This document shows, piece by piece, positions 55,746 to 64,000 of a stretch of DNA of 64,000 nucleotides. The notes under the pieces were generated by a model, which saw only the letters and a program-made list of their open reading frames with translations, made no database searches and was not told the origin of the DNA. Source of the stretch: Alsobacter metallidurans (GTDB lineage Bacteria; Pseudomonadota; Alphaproteobacteria; Rhizobiales; Beijerinckiaceae); the NCBI RefSeq assembly GCF_014636935.1, contig NZ_BMES01000002.1:496001-560000 (forward strand), written 5' to 3'. The stretch's first letter is position 1. Every line of letters starts with the position of its first letter. A program made the position numbers and the translations under genes.

Positions 55746-58336
55746 TGACGGGCCGTGCGTTTTTCGGCCGCCTTGGTTCGAGCATGTTGAAACGTAATAC
55801 GATTGCGGCACTGGCCGTCGGCATTGCGAGCGTCGGGCCGGTCTCCTGGACCGATGCGCCCGTGGCGCAGACGTTGACCGACATGCTCGCGAAAAAGACC
55901 CAAAAGGCGAACGACAAAAAGGACCGCTTGGCGGTCGAGTCGCGCGAGCTCGTCTACGACAAGGACAAGAACACCGTTTCGGCCATTGGTAACGCGCAGC
56001 TCTACTATCAGGGCCGCGTGCTGGAAGCCGACAAAGTCACCTATGACCGCGCCAACAACCGCGTCTACGCGGAAGGCAACGCAAAGATGACCGAGGCCAC
56101 CGGCCAGATCGTCTACGGCAGCAAGTTCGAGCTGACGGGCGACTTCAAGGACGGCTTCATCGATTCGCTGCGCGTCGACACCATCGACAAGACGCATTTC
56201 GTGGCCCCGCGCGGCGAGCGCACGGGCGGCGAGACGACGGTGTTCGAGCACGGCACCTACACCGCCTGCGACGCCTGCAAGGACGACCCCTCAAAGCCGC
56301 CGCTTTGGCAGGTGCGGGCTAAGCGCATCATTCACAAAAACGAAGAGCGGACCGTCTACTACGAGGACGCGACCCTCGAATTCTATGGCGTGCCGATCGC
56401 CTACGTCCCGTTCTTCTCGGCGCCCGACAACACCGTGAAGCGCAAGACCGGCTTCCTGGCTCCCCACTACGTGGCGTCGTCGGCCATCGGCTACGGCGTC
56501 GCGACCCCGTTCTTCTGGGCGCTTGCGCCGAATTACGATCTCACCATCACGCCGACCTTCCTGACCCGCCAGGGCGTGCTCGGCGACGTGGAGTGGCGTC
56601 ATCGCCTCATCAACGGTAGCTACAACGTCCGCGCGACCGGCATCTTCCAGCAGGATCCACACGCGTTCCTGCAGCCTCCCTATGGCGCTGGCGACCGCGA
56701 TTTCCGCGGCGCGATCGACTCGCGCGGCAAGTTCCTGCTCAACGACAAGTGGGTGTGGGGCTGGGACGTGGCTGCGTCCTCGGACAAGTGGTTCTACCAG
56801 AACTACAAATATCGCGGCTACGCCAACGCCAACGCCATCTCGGCGTTCAGCACGCTCGGCTTCCGCGAAACCACGTCAACCCTTTACCTGACCGGCCAGG
56901 GCCAGCGCAGCTGGTTCGACGCGCGCGCATTCTATTTCCGCGGCCTGTCTTATGCCGACTGGCAGAAGGTGCAGCCGGTCGTCCATCCGGTGATCGACTA
57001 CGACCGCCGCTTCACGCCCAGCGTGCTCGGCGGCGAGCTGACCGTGAACGCGAACTTCACCAGCCTGACCCGGTCGCAGACCGACTACCAGAGCCTGGTG
57101 CAGGAAAACGGCGTCACGCCTGGCCGCTACCTGTTCCCGATCGGCTACACGGCCAACGGCACACCGATCAGCCTTTACGACAGCTGCGCGCCCGGCCAGT
57201 TCAACCCGGCCAAGTGCTTTGTGCGCGGCCCGGCCGGCACCTATACGCGCCTGACCGCGGACGTGTCCTGGCGGCGGACCTTCATCGATCCGCTCGGCGA
57301 GAGCTGGACGCCGTTTTTGTCGGCCCGCGGCGACGTCCTGTTCAAGTCGCCTGAGACCAGCGGCTACTTCAACAGTTCGCTGCCCAACTTCCTCGACACA
57401 AGCGACGACGCCGTGTTCCGCGGCATGCCGGCGGTTGGCCTGACCTACCGGTATCCGTTCGTGGCCGACACGAGCTGGGGCACGCATGTAATCGAGCCAA
57501 TCGGCCAGATCATCGCCCGGCCGAACGAGACGCAGGTCGGCAAGATCGTCAACGAGGACTCGCAGAGCCTTGTATTCGACGACACCAACCTGTTCGAAAC
57601 CACGAAATTCTCAGGCTACGATCGCACCGAAGGCGGCACCCGCGCCAATGTCGGCGCGCAGTACACCTTCACGATGAACAATGGCGGCTATGTCAGCGCG
57701 CTGTTCGGGCAGTCTTATCAGGTTGCGGGCCGCAACTCGTACAACAACCCGGACCTGACCCGGACCGGCTGGGATTCCGGGCTCGACTCGCAACGCTCCG
57801 ACTTCGTCTCGCGCCTGCAGATCGCGCCGACCTCCAACATCGCCGTGACGGCCCGCTCGCGCTTCAACGAGAGCGACTTCGCGCTGAAGCGCGTCGAGGT
57901 GCAGGCGCAGGCCACCTTCGGCAGCCTCGCGACCAGCATCATCTACGCCCGCTACGCCGCGCAGCCGAGCCTCGGCCTCTTCACCAAGCGCGAGGGCATC
58001 TCGACCTCGGCGCGCTACGACATCACGCCGAACTGGTACGTGCAGGGCAGCGTGTTGATCGATCTCAGCCGCCACGCGGCCGAGCGCTTCTACCAGGTCC
58101 AGGGCTACCAGACATCGAACCCGGTCGGCATCGGCGCGATCTCGCTCGGCGCCGGCTACCACGACGAGTGCACGACCTTCGGCATCGTCTACCAGAACTC
58201 CAGCAAGCAGACCGCCGCCGACGGCACCAAGGAGCGCGTCCAGACCGTGCTGCTGCGCCTCGAGCTGCGCACGCTGGGCTCGGCCAGCTACTCCTACAAC
58301 CAGACCACGGTCACGACGGACGGCATCACGCAGTGA
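55745..58336 (+). CDS. lptD: LPS assembly outer-membrane protein LptD
   Basis: An 863-residue protein: signal peptide (core [14 protein letters not shown]), an N-terminal LptA-like domain ([50 protein letters not shown]) and a C-terminal 26-strand-type beta barrel rich in aromatic, alternating strands. Cys pairs CDACKDD, and later [13 protein letters not shown] and DECTTF, may form the disulfides needed for maturation. It inserts LPS into the outer leaflet with LptE. The true start could be the second Met (residue 14). The gene is directly followed by pdxA rather than surA. Confidence 0.94.
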   Translation: MTGRAFFGRLGSSMLKRNTIAALAVGIASVGPVSWTDAPVAQTLTDMLAKKTQKANDKKDRLAVESRELVYDKDKNTVSAIGNAQLYYQGRVLEADKVTYDRANNRVYAEGNAKMTEATGQIVYGSKFELTGDFKDGFIDSLRVDTIDKTHFVAPRGERTGGETTVFEHGTYTACDACKDDPSKPPLWQVRAKRIIHKNEERTVYYEDATLEFYGVPIAYVPFFSAPDNTVKRKTGFLAPHYVASSAIGYGVATPFFWALAPNYDLTITPTFLTRQGVLGDVEWRHRLINGSYNVRATGIFQQDPHAFLQPPYGAGDRDFRGAIDSRGKFLLNDKWVWGWDVAASSDKWFYQNYKYRGYANANAISAFSTLGFRETTSTLYLTGQGQRSWFDARAFYFRGLSYADWQKVQPVVHPVIDYDRRFTPSVLGGELTVNANFTSLTRSQTDYQSLVQENGVTPGRYLFPIGYTANGTPISLYDSCAPGQFNPAKCFVRGPAGTYTRLTADVSWRRTFIDPLGESWTPFLSARGDVLFKSPETSGYFNSSLPNFLDTSDDAVFRGMPAVGLTYRYPFVADTSWGTHVIEPIGQIIARPNETQVGKIVNEDSQSLVFDDTNLFETTKFSGYDRTEGGTRANVGAQYTFTMNNGGYVSALFGQSYQVAGRNSYNNPDLTRTGWDSGLDSQRSDFVSRLQIAPTSNIAVTARSRFNESDFALKRVEVQAQATFGSLATSIIYARYAAQPSLGLFTKREGISTSARYDITPNWYVQGSVLIDLSRHAAERFYQVQGYQTSNPVGIGAISLGAGYHDECTTFGIVYQNSSKQTAADGTKERVQTVLLRLELRTLGSASYSYNQTTVTTDGITQ

Positions 58337-58367
58337 TGCCCGCCGAGGCCCCGATCGGGGGACGCCG

Positions 58368-59378
58368 ATGGCGCCGGCACAACATCGACCGCTGATTCTC
58401 ACGCAGGGCGACCCCGCCGGCATCGGCCCGGAAATCGCCTTGAAGGCCTGGCTAGCGCGCGACGCCCAGGGGCTGCCGCCCTTCGCGATCGCGACGGACA
58501 GCCAGTTCCTCGGCCGCATCGCCGCCCGGCTGGGCGTGACCGCGCCGCTGGCCGCCGTGGAGCCCGAGGAGGCCGCGGCGGCCTTTTCGACGGCCTTGCC
58601 CGTCCTGGTCGGCTGCGCACCCGTCGACGCCGAGCCCGGAACGCCCTCGCCCGCCACCGCAGCGGGAACGATCGCGTCGATCGACCGGGCAGTGGAACTC
58701 GTCCACGCGGGCCGCGCCGCGGCCGTCGTCACAAATCCGATCGCGAAATCCGTGCTGTACGAGGCGGGGTTCCGCCATCCCGGTCACACGGAATACCTCG
58801 CCGCCCTGGCGGCCCGCTTCTGGGGTGGGCCCGAGCCCCGGCCCGTGATGATGCTCTGGTCGGAGACGCTGGCCGTCGTACCGGTGACCATCCACATTCC
58901 GCTCAGCGCCGTTCCGGCCGCCTTGACAACGGAGCTGATCATCGAGACGGCGCAGATCACGGCGCGCGACCTGCGCGAGCGCTTCGGCGTGCGCAACCCT
59001 CGCCTGGCGCTCTCCGGCCTCAACCCGCATGCCGGTGAGAACGGCGCGCTCGGCATCGAGGACGACGCCGTGGTGCGCCCGGCCGTGGAGGCGCTCCGGG
59101 CCGAGGGGCTCGACGTCCGTGGGCCGCTGCCGGCCGACACGATGTTCCACGCCCGCGCGCGCGCAGCCTATGACGTGGCGATCTGCATGTATCACGATCA
59201 GGCGCTGATCCCGATCAAGGCGCTCGCTTTCGACGATGGCGTCAACGTCACGCTGGGGCTTCCCTTCGTGCGGACGTCGCCCGACCATGGCACCGCCTTC
59301 GACATCGCCGGAACCGGCGTGGCGCGCCCCGACAGCCTGATCGCGGCGCTGCGGCTGGCCGGCCGGCTCACCGCATGA
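58368..59378 (+). CDS. pdxA: 4-hydroxythreonine-4-phosphate dehydrogenase
   Basis: A 336-residue NAD-dependent enzyme of the DXP-dependent pyridoxal phosphate pathway. [17 protein letters not shown] at the start, [30 protein letters not shown] (metal-binding His) and [44 protein letters not shown] are diagnostic. ATG at 58368, 31 bases after the lptD stop; rsmA follows with a four-base overlap. Confidence 0.97.
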   Translation: MAPAQHRPLILTQGDPAGIGPEIALKAWLARDAQGLPPFAIATDSQFLGRIAARLGVTAPLAAVEPEEAAAAFSTALPVLVGCAPVDAEPGTPSPATAAGTIASIDRAVELVHAGRAAAVVTNPIAKSVLYEAGFRHPGHTEYLAALAARFWGGPEPRPVMMLWSETLAVVPVTIHIPLSAVPAALTTELIIETAQITARDLRERFGVRNPRLALSGLNPHAGENGALGIEDDAVVRPAVEALRAEGLDVRGPLPADTMFHARARAAYDVAICMYHDQALIPIKALAFDDGVNVTLGLPFVRTSPDHGTAFDIAGTGVARPDSLIAALRLAGRLTA

Positions 59379-60250
59379 GCGCCGTCGACGACCTCCCGCC
59401 CCTGCGCGACGTCATCCGCGTGCACGAGCTCGCGGCCAAGAAGTCGCTGGGGCAGAACTTTCTGCTCGACCTCAACCTCACCAGCAAGATCGCGCGCTCT
59501 TCGGGACCTCTGGAGGGCGTCACCGTCATCGAGGTGGGTCCCGGCCCGGGCGGGCTCACCCGGGCCCTGCTGGCCGGCGGAGCCGCGCGCGTGATCGCGG
59601 TGGAACGTGACGAACGCTGCCTGCCCGCATTGGCCGAAATCCAGGCCCGCTACCCGGGCCGCCTCGTCGTCATCGCGGGCGACGCCCTGGAGGCGGATTG
59701 GCCCGCCTTGGCCGCCGAGCATCGCGCATCCCCGGCCTCGCCGGTCCGGGTCGTCGCCAACCTGCCCTACAACATCGGCACCGTATTGCTGACGAACTGG
59801 ATCGAGGCGGAGCCCTGGCCGCCATTCTTTGAAAGCCTCACGCTGATGTTCCAGCGCGAAGTGGCGGAACGCATCGTCGCCACCACGGATAACCGGGTCG
59901 ATTATGGCCGCCTCGGCGTTCTCTGCGGCTGGCGCACCGAAGCTGAGATCCTGTTCGACGTTCCGCCCAGCGCCTTCACGCCGCCGCCGAAGGTGACGTC
60001 ATCGGTGGTCAGGCTTGTTCCGCGCCCCGCTCTCCTGTCGTGCAGGACGCAGGACCTCGCGGCAGTGACCGCGGCTGCGTTCGGCCAGCGCCGCAAGATG
60101 CTGCGGCAGAGTCTCAAGGCGCTTGTGCGGGACCCTGCCCCGCTGCTCGACGCCGCCGGGCTCGACCCCACTGCCCGGGCCGAGACCGTTCCCGTTGAGG
60201 GATTCGTGACCTTGGCGCGGCTCTGGCGCGAGATGCGCGACCGCGACTGA
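59375..60250 (+). CDS. rsmA: 16S rRNA dimethyladenosine transferase
   Basis: KsgA: dimethylates A1518 and A1519 of 16S rRNA with SAM during small-subunit assembly; 291 residues. [11 protein letters not shown], the SAM motif [16 protein letters not shown], catalytic NLPYNIGT and the C-terminal [14 protein letters not shown] are all present. ATG overlaps the pdxA stop (ATGA). Last gene of the lptFGD-pdxA-rsmA run. Confidence 0.97.
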   Translation: MSAVDDLPPLRDVIRVHELAAKKSLGQNFLLDLNLTSKIARSSGPLEGVTVIEVGPGPGGLTRALLAGGAARVIAVERDERCLPALAEIQARYPGRLVVIAGDALEADWPALAAEHRASPASPVRVVANLPYNIGTVLLTNWIEAEPWPPFFESLTLMFQREVAERIVATTDNRVDYGRLGVLCGWRTEAEILFDVPPSAFTPPPKVTSSVVRLVPRPALLSCRTQDLAAVTAAAFGQRRKMLRQSLKALVRDPAPLLDAAGLDPTARAETVPVEGFVTLARLWREMRDRD

Positions 60251-60267
60251 CCGGCCCGCGTCCGCCG

Positions 60268-61377
60268 TCAGGCGGAACGCTCCTTGGGCCAGAGCGCGCC
60301 CTCGATCCAACGCCGCAAGGGCGCGTCGTAGAAGCGGGTCGCCAGATAAGCCGCTCCCACCACCAACGCGGTGGCGAGCACGAAGCTCTGCAAGCTCGCG
60401 ACCCACTGCTCGGCCCCCCAACGGGCGGCGGCGGTCTTGAACGCGACCAGCACGGGGAAATGCATGAAATAGATACTGTAGGCGTAGGGGCTGCAGCGCG
60501 CGCAGAAGGCGTCGAACCACCCGCTTGGGCGGCTCACACTGGCCAAAATCACGAGAGCGGGGGCTGCGACCAGCACCAACGGCAGGCCGACGAAGCGGAC
60601 CCGGACGAACAGGATGGCGATGTAAGCCGCAAATAGCGCCAACGGATGAAGCCGCGGCAAGCGCGCCGCCCACCCTCGGCTGGCTAGATAAAGCAGCGCG
60701 CCAAGCCCAAAGCCAAAACAAACGCGGGCAAAGCCGCCTGCGTAGTTCATGGTGCGCCAGCCCATGTTCAGGTCCCGAAACACCAGATATGCGCCGACGT
60801 GAATCACCGCCGCTGTCCCGACGGCGATCGCCAGCCGTTTCACGTTTAATCGGGGCCAGGCCAAACAAAGAACCGCAAAGATGCAGAATTCCAGAAGCAG
60901 CGCCCAGCTCGGCCAATTGAACGGATACACGGCGCCTTCGGCGCGCACCGAGAAAATGGGCAGGCCTGCTACGCCAATCAAAGCCGATTGGACCATGCCC
61001 GCATTGGACCAGCCTTCGCGGAGCTCAGGCCACGCAAGAACGGCTGCGACGCCGGCCAGCAGCCCCAAAAAGTAGAGCGGGTAAATTTCCAGTAGCCGGT
61101 GGCCGATGACGCTGGCCTTCGTGGCCCTGCTCTGCCCGAGCAGGTGCGCGGCCAGGAAACCCTCGATCATGAAGAATATGTCGATCGTGATCTGCTGCTG
61201 CGGGATCAGGTTCTCATAGGAGTGATCCGCCCAATGGTTCGCCATGATCGTGAGAGCGATCAAAACGCGAAGACCTTGAAGCGCCGGGAACTGCGCATGA
61301 GCAGCCACTGGCGCAGCTGAGCCGACCCTCGCAGCGGGGGCGATTTCCAAAGTTGCGCTCGTATCGGTAGACGTCAT
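60268..61377 (-). CDS. Acyltransferase family 3 membrane protein (OafA/ExoZ type)
   Basis: A 369-residue protein with about ten transmembrane helices that should transfer acetyl or another acyl group to a surface glycan. The AT3 motif R-x10-H is present in LRVLIALTIMANHWADHS (helix 1), and IDIFFMIEGFLAAHLLG and YSIYFMHFPVLVAF are typical. No C-terminal SGNH domain. The target could be LPS or the EPS made by the 21-31 kb locus, which is inference. It separates rsmA from gmk on the minus strand. Confidence 0.85.
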   Translation of the reverse strand: MTSTDTSATLEIAPAARVGSAAPVAAHAQFPALQGLRVLIALTIMANHWADHSYENLIPQQQITIDIFFMIEGFLAAHLLGQSRATKASVIGHRLLEIYPLYFLGLLAGVAAVLAWPELREGWSNAGMVQSALIGVAGLPIFSVRAEGAVYPFNWPSWALLLEFCIFAVLCLAWPRLNVKRLAIAVGTAAVIHVGAYLVFRDLNMGWRTMNYAGGFARVCFGFGLGALLYLASRGWAARLPRLHPLALFAAYIAILFVRVRFVGLPLVLVAAPALVILASVSRPSGWFDAFCARCSPYAYSIYFMHFPVLVAFKTAAARWGAEQWVASLQSFVLATALVVGAAYLATRFYDAPLRRWIEGALWPKERSA

Positions 61378-61528
61378 TCAGCTCTCCGAACCGGTCCGAA
61401 GGAAGCCACAAAGAGAACTTCCGCCGTGACGAAACGAGCCCAAGTGTCCGGTCGGAGCCGTTTAAGGCAACTCCACCAAAAGGTGCGGATACGCTTCGGT
61501 GCGTTCGAGAGCGTGAGGCGAACAGGCC

Positions 61529-62194
61529 TCAAAGGTCGTTGAGCAGGCCTTGCACGAAGTCCGGCAAGCCGGTCTGCCGGTCGCGACGTAGCCTTTCGGC
61601 GACCAGGATGGCGCGCAAGCGGCCGAAGGTGCGTTCCAGATCGTCGTTGACCAGCACGTAGTCGTAATCGCGCCAACGATCGATTTCGATCTTGGCGGCG
61701 CTGAGGCGGCGGGCGATCACATCCGCGCTATCTTCTGCGCGGCGCTCCAGGCGGTTCTTCAGCTCGGGGATCGACGGCGGCAGGATGAAGATGCTGACCA
61801 CGTCCGAGGCCGCCTTCTCGCGCACCTGCATAGCGCCCTGGTAGTCGATGTCGAACAGGATGTCCTGGCCGCCGGCCAGCGCCTTGTCGATCTCGCGACG
61901 GGGCGAGCCATAGAAGTTGCCGTGGACCTCCGCCCATTCCAGAAGGTCGCCCCGGTCGCGCATCTCCGTGAACTCGTCGATGCTGATGAACCGGTAGTGA
62001 ACCCCGTGCACCTCGCTGGAGCGCTTAGGCCGCGTGGTGACCGACACGGAAAGCGTCAGGCTCGGCTCCTGCTCGCGCAGCAGGCGCGTAAGGGTTGTCT
62101 TGCCAGCGCCCGAGGGGGAAGACAGCACCAGCAGCAAGCCGCGGCGGTTGACGGTGTCGTTGGCGAGCTGCGCCGTCATGGTCTCACTCGACAT
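61529..62194 (-). CDS. gmk: Guanylate kinase
   Basis: Phosphorylates GMP to GDP; 221 residues. P-loop LSSPSGAGKTTLTRLL (about residues 24-39), GMP-binding TTRPKRSSEVHGVHYRF, EWAEVHGNFYGSP and ILFDIDYQGAMQV are all visible. ATG at 62194 overlaps the 3' end of yicC by 11 bases. An N-terminal extension of ~15 residues precedes the core. Downstream of yicC in the leftward mltG-yicC-gmk unit. Confidence 0.97.
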   Translation of the reverse strand: MSSETMTAQLANDTVNRRGLLLVLSSPSGAGKTTLTRLLREQEPSLTLSVSVTTRPKRSSEVHGVHYRFISIDEFTEMRDRGDLLEWAEVHGNFYGSPRREIDKALAGGQDILFDIDYQGAMQVREKAASDVVSIFILPPSIPELKNRLERRAEDSADVIARRLSAAKIEIDRWRDYDYVLVNDDLERTFGRLRAILVAERLRRDRQTGLPDFVQGLLNDL

Positions 62195-63071
62195 TCTGAA
62201 CCTGCTCGCGAAACTGCTCGACCTCGGTCTTCAGGTCCAGGCCGATGACCGTCAACGTCACGTCGTTGGCCTTGGCGCAGAGAGTGTTGGCCTCCCGCGA
62301 GAACTCCTGGGCCAGGAAATCCAGCCGGCGCCCGACGGGCCCGCCCTTGCCGATCAGTTCGCGCGCAGCGCCCACATGGGCGCGCAGGCGGTCGATCTCC
62401 TCGCGGATGTCGGCCTTGGCGGCGAGCAGCACGGCTTCCTGGTGCAGGCGGTTCGGATCCAGCCCCTTTGAGGCGTCGATCAGGCTGGCGATCTGCTCGG
62501 AAAGCCGCGCCTTCACGGCTTCGGGCTTGCGCGCCGGGCACGCGTCGGCCGCGTCCGCCAGGGCCGCCATGGCGTCGATCCGGGCGGCGAGCAGGTCGGC
62601 GAGGGCCCGTCCCTCCTCGCGTCGCGTTTCCACCAGAGATTTGAGAGCCCGGTCGAGAGCCGCCAGCATGTCGGCGCCGCTTGCGGCCGCGGCGTCGGGA
62701 TCCTCCTCGGGCTCCACGACGTCGACGACGCCGCGCACGGACAGGAGGGAACCGACCGAGGGCGCACGCAGGCCAAAGCGCCCGTCATAGGGCGCGAGCG
62801 CCTCCACGAGAGAATCGAGCAGCGCGGTGTTCACCCTGGCGACCGGCGGGGCGGACTCGCGGGAGGCCGCGAGCGACGCGAAGCAGGTGCCACGCTGGAT
62901 GGCCTTGCCGATGCGGGAGCGAGCCTCCTCGGCGAGGGCTTCGAAGCCCGGCGGCGTCTTGAGCCGCACGTCGAGGCCCTTGGCGTTGACCGTCTTGAGC
63001 TCCCAGACGTACTGCCAGGGGCCGGTCTGGCCGACTTCTCGGGCAAAGCCCGTCATGCTTGCGAGCGCCAT
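62184..63071 (-). CDS. YicC/YloC family endoribonuclease
   Basis: A 295-residue protein: MALASMTGFAREVGQTGPWQYVWELKTVNAKGLDVRLKTP at the start and the C-terminal GKGGPVGRRLDFLAQEFSREANTLCAKANDVTLTVIGLDLKTEVEQFREQVQNVE, hallmark of YicC. Members cleave RNA and affect small-RNA stability in E. coli and B. subtilis. ATG at 63071. It follows mltG by 114 bases and overlaps gmk. Confidence 0.92.
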   Translation of the reverse strand: MALASMTGFAREVGQTGPWQYVWELKTVNAKGLDVRLKTPPGFEALAEEARSRIGKAIQRGTCFASLAASRESAPPVARVNTALLDSLVEALAPYDGRFGLRAPSVGSLLSVRGVVDVVEPEEDPDAAAASGADMLAALDRALKSLVETRREEGRALADLLAARIDAMAALADAADACPARKPEAVKARLSEQIASLIDASKGLDPNRLHQEAVLLAAKADIREEIDRLRAHVGAARELIGKGGPVGRRLDFLAQEFSREANTLCAKANDVTLTVIGLDLKTEVEQFREQVQNVE

Positions 63072-63185
63072 GCGTTATCCGGCTGCAAAGACTGTGTTGG
63101 CGCTGTTTACGGCGCAGGACCGGCTGCGGCAAGCGCCGCCCGGCCGCGACCCGCATTGGGCTGTGGCCTGAGCTCTCGCAGTCTC

Positions 63186-64000
63186 TCAGGGGCGCAGCGT
63201 CGGCACCTGCTTCGGCGAGTTCAGGTCGAAGGTCTTGTTCGCCAGCGGGTCCTTGGGAGTGCCCGCGACGGCGTCGAGATTGCCGCGCGGTCCGGCCGGA
63301 ACCAGGGCGCTGGCGCTCGGCGGGAGCCCCGGCGCTGTCGGGGCGGCGCCGGGCTTCGTAGAGGGTTTCGCGCCGGGCTTGCCGGGCGCGGCTGCGCCCG
63401 CCGCGGCGGGAGCGGTCGTCAGCGCTCCGTCCGGAGCCGTCGGACCGTCCTTGGCGGCTGCCGGCGCGGCGTCCACGGCGGCTTCCTTGCGATCGGCCTC
63501 CAACTGACGCCAGCGGCCTACGTTACGGTTGTGCTGGTCAAGCGTCTCCGCGAAGACATGGCCACCTGTCCCGTCGGCGACGAAGTAGAGCTCCTTGGTT
63601 CGCGACGGATTGGCGACCGCCTCGAGGGCGGCGCGGCCCGGATTGGCGATCGGACCGGGCGGCAGTCCCTGGATCACATAGGTGTTGTAGGGTGTCGGCT
63701 GCTCGATCTCGCTGCGCAGGATGCCCCGGCCCAGCGTGCCTTTGCCCTGCACGAGCCCGTACACGATGGTGGGGTCGGACTGCAGCTTCATGTTCCGGCT
63801 GAGCCGGTTCAGGAAAACGGCCGCCACGCGCGTCCGCTCGTCGGCCCGGCCGGTTTCCTTCTCGACGATGGAAGCCAGCGTGAGAAGGTCGTTCGGCGAC
63901 TTCAGCGCCACTTCGTTGGAGCGGCGGCTCCAGACCTCGCGCAGCACGCGCGCCTGGTCCTGCTGCATCCGGTCGATCAGCTGCTGGCGCGTCATGCCGC
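63186..64000 (-). CDS. mltG: Endolytic murein transglycosylase MltG, C-terminal part (cut by window edge)
   Basis: The frame is open to the right edge, so the N-terminus and membrane anchor lie outside. The YceG/MltG core is clear: NDLLTLASIVEKETGRADERTRVAAVFLNRLSRNMKLQSDPTIVYGL, with catalytic Glu in VEKETG, and QPTPYNTYVIQGLPPGPIANPGRAALEA. MltG cuts nascent peptidoglycan strands and limits glycan length. An unusual ~105-residue Ala/Pro/Gly-rich tail follows the catalytic domain, presumably disordered. Confidence 0.95.
   Translation of the reverse strand, partial: GMTRQQLIDRMQQDQARVLREVWSRRSNEVALKSPNDLLTLASIVEKETGRADERTRVAAVFLNRLSRNMKLQSDPTIVYGLVQGKGTLGRGILRSEIEQPTPYNTYVIQGLPPGPIANPGRAALEAVANPSRTKELYFVADGTGGHVFAETLDQHNRNVGRWRQLEADRKEAAVDAAPAAAKDGPTAPDGALTTAPAAAGAAAPGKPGAKPSTKPGAAPTAPGLPPSASALVPAGPRGNLDAVAGTPKDPLANKTFDLNSPKQVPTLRP

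Noticed and set aside
1-64000. CRISPR arrays, prophage or insertion sequences
   Set aside because: No regularly spaced direct repeats, integrase, transposase or phage structural genes were seen on either strand.

Overview
The window is GC-rich chromosomal DNA of an alphaproteobacterium, most likely a member of the Hyphomicrobiales (Rhizobiales). The evidence is the conserved alphaproteobacterial gene orders (rnd/ppx/ppk/hda/perM/pgsA-like facing purM-purN; yajC-secD-secF-Mth938-phytoene-synthase-like; lptF-lptG-lptD-pdxA-rsmA; gmk-yicC-mltG), a DUF2842 protein, a folate-type TrmFO, and a LexA box of the alphaproteobacterial GTTC-N7-GTTC type. The genus cannot be fixed from sequence alone. Both ends cut genes: rnd at the left edge and mltG at the right edge.

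Layout. 1-9.5 kb holds the 3' end of rnd, a small Cys-rich protein, then a leftward unit (pgsA-like, perM, hda, ppk, ppx) that links membrane lipid, replication-initiation control and polyphosphate metabolism, with purM-purN reading the other way. 9.6-20.7 kb is mixed housekeeping: DinB-like, histidine phosphatase, rplM-rpsI with a clear promoter and terminator, two acyl-CoA-type proteins, a cytoplasmic clan GH-A glycoside hydrolase, a CoA-binding protein, an sbtA-sbtB bicarbonate uptake pair, metY and ctaA. 20.7-31.1 kb is an exopolysaccharide locus: NodB-type deacetylase, CelD-type acetyltransferase, a Wzz/GumC-like co-polymerase with a decayed tyrosine-kinase domain, Wza-type export lipoprotein, two GT4 glycosyltransferases, an initiating sugar-phosphate transferase and a Wzy-like polymerase/ligase. 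No flippase is visible.

31-45 kb: GYD protein, tRNA-Pro(GGG) with promoter and terminator, gyrA, DUF2306, marC, an M20 peptidase, DUF2189, then ssb and uvrA divergently arranged around one LexA box, a DUF1127 small protein and trmFO. 44.7-49.1 kb: the leftward yajC-secD-secF cluster followed by two homologues of mitochondrial complex I assembly factors. 49.3-53.2 kb: a DUF815 ATPase, holC with an overlapping lipoprotein gene, a PaaI-type thioesterase and pepA. 53.5-60.2 kb: the rightward LPS-transport operon lptF-lptG-lptD running into pdxA-rsmA, with surA missing from its usual slot. 60.2-64 kb: an AT3 acyltransferase, then gmk, yicC and mltG leftward.

No CRISPR array, prophage, insertion sequence or rRNA was seen. 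No wholly new defence or metabolic system stood out. The most useful leads are the degenerate kinase domain in the EPS co-polymerase, a crotonase lacking both catalytic glutamates, the sbtAB pair with a symmetrical operator-like sequence, the missing surA, and a family of dispersed palindromic repeats (three loci).
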